Shown: positions 32,278-38,288 of the stretch, one piece after another
How positions within the stretch are numbered: the first letter of the stretch is position 1
How the letters are laid out: each line of letters starts with the position of its first letter
Source of the DNA: Pseudomonas proteolytica
Lineage (GTDB): Bacteria > Pseudomonadota > Gammaproteobacteria > Pseudomonadales > Pseudomonadaceae
NCBI RefSeq assembly: GCF_007858275.1
Contig: NZ_VFEV01000010.1
Coordinates: forward strand, 62,001-126,000
Length of the DNA stretch: 64,000 nt
Reading direction: 5' to 3'
Translations under genes and position numbers: made by a program
The notes under the pieces: generated by a model
Told to the model about the DNA's origin: nothing
The model's database searches: none
The model's input: the letters and a program-made list of their open reading frames with translations, nothing else

Positions 32278-33105
32278 ATGGACTTTAAAGACCGCGTGAC
32301 CTCACGCATGAAGGCGCTCAATCTCAGCGCCACCGACATCAGCAAACTGACTGGCGTATCAAAGGCGACGGTCAGTTTCTGGGTGAGCGGGACGAATGGC
32401 GCAAAGGGAAAAAACCTTTTGGCGCTGGCAAAGGCTCTGGATTGCTCGCCTGATTGGTTGTCCGATGGCGTGGGTACGCCGGATCAGGCATCCACCGACG
32501 ACACCAAGGCCGGCATGTCCACGGTTGAGTTGATGGCCAAAATGCTCGCGTCCAGGGCCGGAAAGAATCTTTCAGAAAAGGCTCGGGAGACGATGCTCGC
32601 GGCAGCAGAGCAAGCAGATAGCCCAGCCGAGCACGGCGGGGGTTTCGTCCCTGGGCACCTGTCGAGCCTTCGACCCACCAATGAGGAAATCGTAATTCCT
32701 CAATACGATATCCGAGCGGCTATGGGGCACGGCCAGGTGCCACCCGACTACACCGAGGTCGTTCGAAATCTTGTTGTGCGCGAGGAGATTCTGCGCGAGA
32801 AAGGGGTCACTTACACCGCCGCTTCATCTCTCGGCATGATCAACGGATGGGGCCAGAGCATGGAAGGGACCATCAACGATAAAGACCTCGTGATAGTCGA
32901 CAAGGGTGTAAGGGATTTCATCGGTGAGGGGATATACGTTCTGACTTGGCATGGAGAGCTCTACATCAAGCGTGTAATGCGCCTGGACGAAGAGTGCTAC
33001 AGGCTGATATCCGACAACAAACACTATGAAAACCAAACAGCTCGAATTGACGACGTGACGATCCACGCCAAGGTATTGTTGATCTGGAATGCCCGAAAGG
33101 CGTAA
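32278..33105 (+). CDS. Prophage repressor, Xre HTH + S24 peptidase
   Basis: A protein of about 275 residues starting at ATG 32278, with almost no leader after the operators. Residues 5-60 form a helix-turn-helix (ATDISKLTGVSKATVSFWVS). Residues about 140-270 form a LexA/CI-type S24 domain with the Ser194 (GWGQSMEG) and Lys231 (LYIKRV) dyad. It keeps the prophage silent and should cleave itself with RecA. No Ala-Gly pair stands at the usual distance (about 35-40) before Ser194; AAMGHG at 147-152 is the nearest candidate. Confidence 0.93.
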   Translation: MDFKDRVTSRMKALNLSATDISKLTGVSKATVSFWVSGTNGAKGKNLLALAKALDCSPDWLSDGVGTPDQASTDDTKAGMSTVELMAKMLASRAGKNLSEKARETMLAAAEQADSPAEHGGGFVPGHLSSLRPTNEEIVIPQYDIRAAMGHGQVPPDYTEVVRNLVVREEILREKGVTYTAASSLGMINGWGQSMEGTINDKDLVIVDKGVRDFIGEGIYVLTWHGELYIKRVMRLDEECYRLISDNKHYENQTARIDDVTIHAKVLLIWNARKA

Positions 33106-33107
33106 CC

Positions 33108-33136
33108 AAAAGCCCGCCGCTCTAGCGGGCTTTTTT
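33108..33136. terminator. Bidirectional terminator between repressor and SOS gene
   Basis: AAAAGCCCGC-CGCTCTA-GCGGGCTTTTTT lies between two convergent genes and has T-runs on both strands. Confidence 0.85.
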
Positions 33137-33143
33137 ATGCGCC

Positions 33144-33461
33144 TCAGAAAGGCGCGACCTCTTCAACCGCATCTAACTCATCAAGATCCTGGACCCGAGG
33201 ATCTTCGTCGGCCGCAGCTTCCCAGCTCAAAGTGACCGACTCATCTTCATCGTTGAACGTCATCTCAATACCGTCAACGTCGGCGAGAACGCCCATTACC
33301 TCCTGCCACTCGCGCTCTCCATCGCTCTCAAGCCTGTGGATGGTTGCCCACTTCCGATCCTGGGCGATGGGGTGGTTGATCATGCTGGAAACTCTGAGCG
33401 TCAGGCGCTCAACTCCTGAGACAGGCGTTTGCTGTTGAGGTTTCTTCTGCGGGCTCGCCAT
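33144..33461 (-). CDS. Small acidic protein under LexA control
   Basis: A 105-residue protein with a basic, Gln/Pro-rich N-terminus and a very acidic second half (FNDEDESVTLSWEAAADEDP and DLDELDAVEEVAPF). No family recognised. The LexA box at 33,479-33,494 lies directly before its ribosome binding site (AAGGAGCAGCTG-ATG). A small acidic SOS protein beside the repressor could act as a DinI-like, anti-repressor or DNA-mimic protein; this is speculation from charge and position. Confidence 0.7.
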   Translation of the reverse strand: MASPQKKPQQQTPVSGVERLTLRVSSMINHPIAQDRKWATIHRLESDGEREWQEVMGVLADVDGIEMTFNDEDESVTLSWEAAADEDPRVQDLDELDAVEEVAPF

Positions 33462-33478
33462 CAGCTGCTCCTTGGTTG

Positions 33479-33494
33479 CTGTATATCCATACAG
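33479..33494. promoter_or_regulatory. LexA (SOS) box upstream of the small acidic protein
   Basis: CTGTATATCCATACAG fits CTG-N10-CAG with TATA/CATA arms. It lies 18 bp before the start at 33461. It is the second SOS box in this prophage. Confidence 0.85.
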
Positions 33495-33599
33495 TTATCC
33501 GCGCAGGTTATCCGAACTTTTCCAATCGCGTAAGTCTTGACGCAATCAGCGTTAAAGCGTACTTCGCCAACACAAGAGTTAAGATAACTAAAATAACCG

Positions 33600-33628
33600 T
33601 TGACGAATTCTGTTTAGTTTTCTAAATT
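33600..33628 (+). promoter_or_regulatory. Leftward-type early promoter (pL) with operator
   Basis: TTGACG (33,600-33,605), 17-bp spacer, TAAATT (33,623-33,628). The spacer and -10 contain TTTAG-TTTT-CTAAA (33,613-33,626), the same palindrome as the operators near the repressor gene. Repression in the lysogen is therefore expected. Transcription starts about 185 bp before the first gene. Confidence 0.8.
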
Positions 33629-33738
33629 AACTCCATCGCCGAGCAGTACTCGGCGATACACGACTGGTGAGGCCGCCAGATAGCAAGGGATCAGCGAAGT
33701 GATCTCCCAGCCCCGGAAAGCGGGACCGACTGGACCAA

Positions 33739-33798
33739 GCTCTTTAAGCAGAACGGAACGATTTCACTGGCTGGCCTTGGCAACAGGGCCAGACGGGA
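33739..33798 (+). promoter_or_regulatory. nut-like leader: boxA and hairpin in the early transcript
   Basis: GCTCTTTAA (33,739-33,747) matches the boxA core of rRNA and lambda nut sites. Fifteen bases later comes TTTCACT and then a hairpin CTGGCC-TTGGCAACAG-GGCCAG (33,771-33,792). A boxA followed by a stem-loop just after an early promoter is the nutL layout. No N protein is evident, so the system may rely on host Nus factors or an unknown phage protein. Confidence 0.55.
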
Positions 33799-33819
33799 AA
33801 ACAACCGGGAGTCACAACG

Positions 33820-34203
33820 ATGGAAGCAACAATCGTTAACGGCGCATGGAAGGGTCATCTCGGCCGTGGTCTTGCGCCGCGAGAACTTCAGTACTTGCTG
33901 TCCGCTGCCCAGGGCAAGACGGCAAAGGAAATAGCCAGGCTGCACGGCGTGGCGGCCTGCACCGTGGCCAAGCGTCTTTCCTGCGCCATGTTCAAGCTTG
34001 GCGTGAATCGCCAGACCGCGATGGTGGCCGAGGCCATGCGCCGGCAGATCATCTCGCCGATGTGCTTTGTCCTGGCCAGTCTGATCGCCATGCACGCGGT
34101 GATCGGTGAAGACGCAATGCGCCGTGATCGCCGAACGCCTGAGCGCCGTACCGCCCAGGTGCGAATGGTGCGCCAGGCTGAACGGCCAACCCTCACCGCA
34201 TAA
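33820..34203 (+). CDS. LuxR-type HTH regulator, first gene of the early operon
   Basis: A 127-residue protein. Residues about 16-75 form a GerE/LuxR helix-turn-helix (LAPRELQYLLSAAQGKTAKE then IARLHGVAACTVAKRL and KLGVNRQTAMVAEAM). There is no receiver or autoinducer domain. The C-terminus is basic (RRDRRTPERRTAQVRMVRQA). GGGAG precedes the ATG. It is the first product after pL, so it probably regulates host or phage genes early in infection. Confidence 0.85.
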   Translation: MEATIVNGAWKGHLGRGLAPRELQYLLSAAQGKTAKEIARLHGVAACTVAKRLSCAMFKLGVNRQTAMVAEAMRRQIISPMCFVLASLIAMHAVIGEDAMRRDRRTPERRTAQVRMVRQAERPTLTA

Positions 34204-34208
34204 CCGAA

Positions 34209-34250
34209 AGCATCACTTCTGCACCTTGGCGACAGGGTGCAGCGGGATGT
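34209..34250 (+). repeat. Repeated hairpin leader, copy 2 (before TerB gene)
   Basis: GCATCACTTCTGCACC-TTGGCGACAG-GGTGCAGCGGGATG shares its flanks and loop with 33,762-33,798 (TTTCACT, loop TTGGCAACAG, ACGGGA) and its flanks with 34,877-34,914 (GCATCACTTCTGC...GCAGCGGGATG). Arms vary but pair in each copy, so the structure is conserved. Confidence 0.6.
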
Positions 34251-34272
34251 AACCCAACCCAGAGGAATCACC

Positions 34273-34707
34273 ATGTTAGGTAAATTGTTCGGCAAGAAAT
34301 CCGGCCAGGCTCGCGCAGCAGTCGCCAAGCTGGCTAATCGCGATCTGATGGAAGCAGTCGTGTACGGCTCCATCTACGTTGCCGCCGCCGATGGCGAGCT
34401 GGAAGACAGCGAGCTGTCGAAGATCGAAACGATCCTCAGCAATAACCCGGCGCTCCAGGGCTTCGGTGCTGAGCTGTCCAACACCATCGACCGTGCCAAG
34501 ACCGACTTCAAGTCAGGCGCTCGCATCCTTCGACAGAACGCCGAGAAAGAGCTGGGCGACCTGGCGCACTCTCCAGCCGAAGCACTGACCGTCCTCAACG
34601 TCATGCTGACAGTTGCCGAAGCTGACGGCGAGATCGAGCCGGCCGAGCTGACCGCGCTCGAACGCAGCGCCAAGCTGCTGGGCCTTAACCTGAAAGACCA
34701 CCTGTAA
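34273..34707 (+). CDS. TerB-family protein
   Basis: A protein of about 144 residues starting at ATG 34273 (MLGKLFGKKSG, AGAGGA upstream). It has two acidic, repeat-like metal-binding motifs typical of TerB: AADGELEDSELSKIE and EADGEIEPAELTALE. TerB proteins bind Ca or other divalent ions and are linked to tellurite resistance and phage inhibition, but the role of single phage copies is not known. It may work with the small membrane protein that follows after 2 bp. Confidence 0.88.
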   Translation: MLGKLFGKKSGQARAAVAKLANRDLMEAVVYGSIYVAAADGELEDSELSKIETILSNNPALQGFGAELSNTIDRAKTDFKSGARILRQNAEKELGDLAHSPAEALTVLNVMLTVAEADGEIEPAELTALERSAKLLGLNLKDHL

Positions 34708-34709
34708 CC

Positions 34710-34874
34710 ATGCTGGGCAGGCTCAGCAACAAGGCGCGCTCCCTGGCAGCCTATGGGCTCGCCGGCGGGGTGGTGTTCGTCGACTCGGCGAGCCGGATCT
34801 TCTCAATGGTTGGTGACCTTGTACTGGTCGCGCTTCTGCTGATTGTTCTGATGGCCGGTAAACCCAAGGCTTAG
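34710..34874 (+). CDS. Small single-TM protein downstream of TerB
   Basis: A 54-residue protein: a basic N-terminus (MLGRLSNKARSLAAYG), a Gly/Val segment and a strong hydrophobic end (VGDLVLVALLLIVLMAG) then KPKA. The ATG follows the TerB stop by 2 bp, so translation is probably coupled. Its N-terminus (MLGRL) echoes that of TerB (MLGKL). Too short for most automatic gene calls, but its charge and membrane layout look real. Confidence 0.65.
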   Translation: MLGRLSNKARSLAAYGLAGGVVFVDSASRIFSMVGDLVLVALLLIVLMAGKPKA

Positions 34875-34876
34875 GC

Positions 34877-35319
34877 ATCACTTCTGCCCATTCAATGAGT
34901 GGGCAGCGGGATGGCGAAAGCCTACGGGAATGGGCGAACTACACGTATGAATCCCATATAAAAGTAATGGTGACGTGGAAGTCCGGTGCAAGCCCGGGCC
35001 CGAGCACCTGGTACTCCCCAGCACCAGGCCGCATCGGATATAGCTCGGCCCTCTGGCCGTGATAGCAGGGTGGCCACCTTGCCCCGAGCCTGAGCGGATT
35101 TTATCGCGGCATAGACGGGCAACACCCAGAGGGATTCGAGCTATATCCGATGCGGACGAACACCCGGCCTTTCGCCGGCCACCTGCATTCAACCCACACA
35201 GCACGGAGGATTGGCAGCCATGTAAACCACACACACCCTAGACGCCGAAGCGTCTGTCTGCGTGACGTAGGGAGGTCTACGAAGCGTACCTAAAGCCCGG
35301 GGAATCCTCGGGCTTTTTT
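34877..35319 (+). ncRNA. Structured non-coding region of the early operon, candidate RNA
   Basis: No credible protein frame occurs in ~550 bp (34,875-35,423). Elements in order: hairpin CTGCCCA/TGGGCAG (34,884-34,906, copy 3 of the repeated leader); stem CCTGGT/ACCAGG (35,007-35,028); a 19-bp perfect inverted repeat CCGCATCGGATATAGCTCG (35,029-35,047 with 35,137-35,155), extended inward by CCCTCTGG/CCAGAGGG (35,049-35,056 with 35,126-35,133); hairpin CCGGC/GCCGG near 35,164-35,178; GGAGG followed by ATG-TAA (35,220-35,225); hairpin AGACGC/GCGTCT (35,240-35,255); and a terminator at the end. I know no RNA family that fits. Confidence 0.5.
35292..35319 (+). terminator. Terminator closing the structured region
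   Basis: AAAGCCCGGGGAATCCTCGGGCTTTTTT forms a GC-rich stem with six T's. It ends the transcript that carries the LuxR, TerB and structured segments unless antitermination occurs. Confidence 0.85.
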
Positions 35320-35335
35320 ACATCTCGCCTTTATC

Positions 35336-35391
35336 CGTCAGCACCCTCCCCTGGGCCCACCGGCACCCGCCAGGCGTTCAGGGTGCTGACG
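35336..35391. repeat. 12-bp inverted repeat in the leader of the 35424 gene
   Basis: CGTCAGCACCCT (35,336-35,347) and AGGGTGCTGACG (35,380-35,391) pair perfectly around a 32-nt GC-rich loop. It lies between the terminator and the next gene, so it could be an operator or an mRNA leader hairpin. Confidence 0.6.
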
Positions 35392-35423
35392 AATACACGC
35401 CAACCAACATCGAGGGTCGAGCC

Positions 35424-35708
35424 ATGCATCCATCCATTCAACAACGGTCCGAAGGGCTTGCGGCCCTCCGTGTCCGAGCATCCATCGCCACCAGCGCCCT
35501 GTTCGCCTTGATCGGCAAGGAGCAGCCAGTGCAAGAAATTCGCTACCAGGTGATCAACAAGGGCAAAGGCGCCTATCACGTCGTCGAGCGCTCCACCGGC
35601 AAGGTCATGGGCATGTGCTTCACCTGGAAGGCTGCGATCAATCGCGCCCAGGTACTGGAAGCTCGCGCAGACGGCAAGAAAATCAACATCGAAGGGTGGT
35701 CGCAGTGA
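35424..35708 (+). CDS. Hypothetical early phage protein
   Basis: A 94-residue protein. The second half (EIRYQVINKGKGAYHVVERS, GKVMGMCFTWKAAINRAQVL) looks like a small alpha/beta domain often seen in short phage proteins. GAGG precedes the ATG. It follows the inverted repeat at 35,336-35,391 and should be transcribed in the early operon. No function assigned. Confidence 0.65.
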   Translation: MHPSIQQRSEGLAALRVRASIATSALFALIGKEQPVQEIRYQVINKGKGAYHVVERSTGKVMGMCFTWKAAINRAQVLEARADGKKINIEGWSQ

Positions 35709-35816
35709 TCAGCGCAACCCTGTGAAACGCATCAACCACCAGGCGCGACGACGCCTTCGGCAAACCCAATTCAACCTTCCACCCAGCGGCCTCTTGGCCA
35801 TCCCGGAGAATCAGCC

Positions 35817-36164
35817 ATGTCCACTGCAACCGATACAGCCGAGTTTCTTGAAGAGCTCAACGGCGGCGCTTTTGCCAGCCAAATCGGCCACGCCATATCC
35901 GAAGTAGCCGCCGGGGTTGTCGACTATGGCAAGGCCGGCAAGCTGGTTATTACCCTGGACTTCAGCCAGATCGGCGAATCGCACCAGGTGAAGATCAAGC
36001 ACAAGCTCGACTACAAGGTGCCAACCAAGCGTGGCACCCGCAGCGAGAACACCAGCCTCGATACGCCAATGCACGTGGGGACCGGTGGCCGCGTGACCCT
36101 CTTCGCGGAAAAGCATGACCAACTGTTCAGCCGCGATGACGCACCAATTCCCAAACGCACTTGA
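35817..36164 (+). CDS. Hypothetical phage protein next to DUF2303
   Basis: A 115-residue soluble protein (EFLEELNGGAFASQIGHAIS, VAAGVVDYGKAGKLVITLDF, HKLDYKVPTKRG). GGAGAA precedes the ATG. It is regularly paired with DUF2303 proteins in Pseudomonas-type prophages as far as I recall, and the two probably act together, perhaps in early DNA metabolism. Function unknown. Confidence 0.75.
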   Translation: MSTATDTAEFLEELNGGAFASQIGHAISEVAAGVVDYGKAGKLVITLDFSQIGESHQVKIKHKLDYKVPTKRGTRSENTSLDTPMHVGTGGRVTLFAEKHDQLFSRDDAPIPKRT

Positions 36165-36207
36165 TTCACCCCGCTCACCCTCCCTCCGCAATCCAAGGAA
36201 CTAAGCG

Positions 36208-37023
36208 ATGTCACTTACCAAAGATGCAATTCAGCTCATCACCGATACGGCGCTGGAAGCCAACGGCAAGAAGCTGGAAACACTGGTCCCTACCGTAGTG
36301 CTGCCGGAAAGTTCGAAAGTCATCGACCTGGAGAAGTTCCAGGCCGGCCGTAGCCGCTTCCGTGGCACCTACAGCACCCACTCGCTGGCAGATTTCAGCG
36401 CCTACGTGGTTGAGCGCGCAGCGCTCGGCGCACGCGGCTTCATTGATCAGGACGCAATGAGCTGTGCCCTCCTGTTCAACCTGGGCACTGCCGAAGTACC
36501 GGGCCACGCCGATGACCGCGCCGTCCTCAAGCTGAAGCCAACCGCCGGTTACACCGCGGCGCAGCAAATCGGCGGGCGCGGTATCAGCCAAAAGGATTTG
36601 AGCGATTGGATCGAAGACTGGCACCAGTACCTCACCCCGGTTGACGAGGCAGGCAATGCAATCGCGGTGGCCAAGGCCATTGCTGCAGTGCGCACCATCA
36701 CCATCAAGGCGTCGAGCGAGTCGGAAACCACGGTAGGCGAAACCAGCGCCAGCCGCAGCGCCATGGACCAGATCGAGGCGCGCAGTAAGGAAACCCTGCC
36801 GGTCTCCCTGCAATTCCGCACAGTCCCGTTTGAAGGCCTGACCGAACAGCAGATCACCCTTCGCCTGTCGGTGATCACCAGCGGCTCGCAGCCGGTGTTG
36901 AAATTGCGCTGGGTGGGCGAAGAGGTACAGCGCGAAGACATCGCTCAAGAGTTCAAATCGGTTCTTCAGGACAAGATCGGTGAGGCAGCGACGCTGTCTC
37001 TCGGCGCGTTCGATCCGAAGTAA
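36208..37023 (+). CDS. DUF2303 family protein (YfdQ-like)
   Basis: A 271-residue protein with the DUF2303 pattern: ITDTALEANGKKLETLVPTV, RSRFRGTYSTHSLADFSAYV, LKLKPTAGYTAAQQIGGRGI and DLSDWIEDWHQYL. The E. coli relative is the prophage protein YfdQ. Its biochemical role is unknown; it is usually found beside recombination or early genes. AAGGAA precedes the ATG. Confidence 0.9.
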   Translation: MSLTKDAIQLITDTALEANGKKLETLVPTVVLPESSKVIDLEKFQAGRSRFRGTYSTHSLADFSAYVVERAALGARGFIDQDAMSCALLFNLGTAEVPGHADDRAVLKLKPTAGYTAAQQIGGRGISQKDLSDWIEDWHQYLTPVDEAGNAIAVAKAIAAVRTITIKASSESETTVGETSASRSAMDQIEARSKETLPVSLQFRTVPFEGLTEQQITLRLSVITSGSQPVLKLRWVGEEVQREDIAQEFKSVLQDKIGEAATLSLGAFDPK

Positions 37024-37043
37024 CCCACTCCCGCAACACCACC

Positions 37044-37064
37044 AGGCGCCTACGGGCGCCTTTC
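37044..37064 (+). terminator. Weak terminator after DUF2303
   Basis: AGGCGCC-TACG-GGCGCCT is followed by a broken pyrimidine run (TTCTCTTTCTT). The stem is strong but the T-run is imperfect. Confidence 0.55.
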
Positions 37065-37164
37065 TCTTTCTTGGCGAGATGGGCCAAAGGCCAGGACACG
37101 CCACCGAGCCAAGTCAGCGATCAGTCATAAGCCATGGACCGCTTCTGCGGTGACTGACGCTTCA

Positions 37165-37977
37165 TCACTTACTATATTGACCGTTGTCGCCTTTAGATAA
37201 ACGACCCCGGGCTGTGACTTTTGTTTGAACCACCTTTGCAAGCTCAAGAAAGTCTTGTGATTCCTCTAGAGGCGCTGTAAGAACAAGCACATTAGAGCCG
37301 GCCGCCACGAAAGGCTTTGTTATATCATCTGGAATATGCCCACCAACCACAGCTGTAAACTTAAATCCAAGTACATCGAAAATATGAACAGCGGCGCGTG
37401 GAATTTTATTTGACACGGGAAAGGCTATCAGGCCGCTAAGGAAATCTGTGCTATTCACCGTGATCAGCAAATAGACATTCTTCAGCACACTTTCACCTAG
37501 TAGAAAGCTTCTAAATGAAGCCTCATATTTTTGACCGAGGGAGCCTGGATATTGTGCAGATGAGCGCCCCCAATCCCAGACATTGGCCCTCCAAAATACA
37601 CTGATTGCAAAATAAAATAGCGATTTCAAAACCTCAGGATCAATGGATGCCGGATTGAACACTGAGAATTTAGGACCGACTGCAATCGCGCCAAGAGACT
37701 GGAGGTATTCGCGCATAGGGAACCCGGCTGGCGTTGCCCATTGCATCGAAACCGGTCGTTCGCCTTTCTTCGAAAACCTATCTTCGCACTCAGAGCATAG
37801 AAGCTTTTTCGTTACTTGTTCATCAGAAAAGAAAGCGCTTCCCTCGCCCGTGACAATTTTTACCAAGCCAACATTTTTCCCATCAATGAATGACCTGGAT
37901 TTTTTGTACGCCGACTTCGGGATTAAATGGCTATCTATCAACTCTGCTTCTTTTTTACAAAGTGCACATACCTTCAT
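37165..37977 (-). CDS. AT-rich HNH/zinc-ribbon-like accessory protein, antisense in the early operon
   Basis: A 270-residue protein. The N-terminal ~70 residues show a split HNH-like zinc site: CALCKKEAELIDSHLIPKSA and later LLCSECEDRFSKKGE. Proteins with this CxxC...SHxIPK...LLCxxCE layout occur in defence islands and mobile elements. The large C-terminal part is of unknown fold. It is transcribed against the surrounding early genes and is far richer in A and T, with rare-type codons for this host. I regard it as a recently acquired anti-phage or toxin candidate; nuclease activity is not shown. Confidence 0.75.
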   Translation of the reverse strand: MKVCALCKKEAELIDSHLIPKSAYKKSRSFIDGKNVGLVKIVTGEGSAFFSDEQVTKKLLCSECEDRFSKKGERPVSMQWATPAGFPMREYLQSLGAIAVGPKFSVFNPASIDPEVLKSLFYFAISVFWRANVWDWGRSSAQYPGSLGQKYEASFRSFLLGESVLKNVYLLITVNSTDFLSGLIAFPVSNKIPRAAVHIFDVLGFKFTAVVGGHIPDDITKPFVAAGSNVLVLTAPLEESQDFLELAKVVQTKVTARGRLSKGDNGQYSK

Positions 37978-38072
37978 TTGCGGCTCGTTGAGTTAAGGCT
38001 CCAGATTATCGATTCCACCATAGATTGTCTGTCACGTCATCGACCTTGACGCGGGTAGGCTCTTCTTTTTGT

Positions 38073-38234
38073 TCATAACCACCCTGCCCGCAGAATTGCC
38101 TCCGTCAGTCTGATCACGGCTGCAATCAGGTTTACCCACTCGGTCAGTCGTTTCATGCGGTAGCGCTCTGGCTTGGTTGATGCCGAGATTATCGGCATGC
38201 CCAAGACAAGACCCGTGGTAGCAGAACCGAACAT
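38073..38234 (-). CDS. Small ORF upstream of the accessory gene
   Basis: A 53-residue frame starting after a strong GGAGGAG (spacing about 7). It ends MKRLTEWVNLIAAVIRLTEA then ILRAGWL, an amphipathic helix. Just after its stop, another frame reads YEQKEEPTRVKVDDVTDNLW before stopping, so the gene may be frameshifted or two small products may overlap. Same strand as the 37165 gene. Confidence 0.4.
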   Translation of the reverse strand: MFGSATTGLVLGMPIISASTKPERYRMKRLTEWVNLIAAVIRLTEAILRAGWL

Positions 38235-38254
38235 GACTTAACTCCTCCCCCACT

Positions 38255-38285
38255 CCACCGCCCGGGCATCGCCCGACAAGGACTC
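38255..38285 (+). repeat. Hairpin leader copy before the DUF2786 gene
   Basis: CCACCGCCCGGGCATCGCCC then GACAAGGACTC. It nearly repeats at 39,401-39,431, where the stem bases covary (CGGGC/GCCCG with differing loops). A looser third copy is at 39,081-39,116. AAGGA acts as the ribosome binding site. Confidence 0.65.
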
Positions 38286-38288
38286 CCT

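Noticed and set aside
33691..34095. 134-residue minus-strand frame opposite the LuxR-type gene
   Set aside because: It runs through the early promoter leader and antisense to a clear HTH gene.
35029..35155. Reading the 19-bp inverted repeat as an insertion sequence or MITE
   Set aside because: No transposase, no flanking target duplication and an inner stem that continues the pairing. An RNA structure fits better, though a decayed mobile element is not excluded.
35722..35907. 61-residue plus-strand frame (MKRINHQARR...)
   Set aside because: It overlaps the better supported gene at 35817 by 90 bp and begins with an unsupported GTG.
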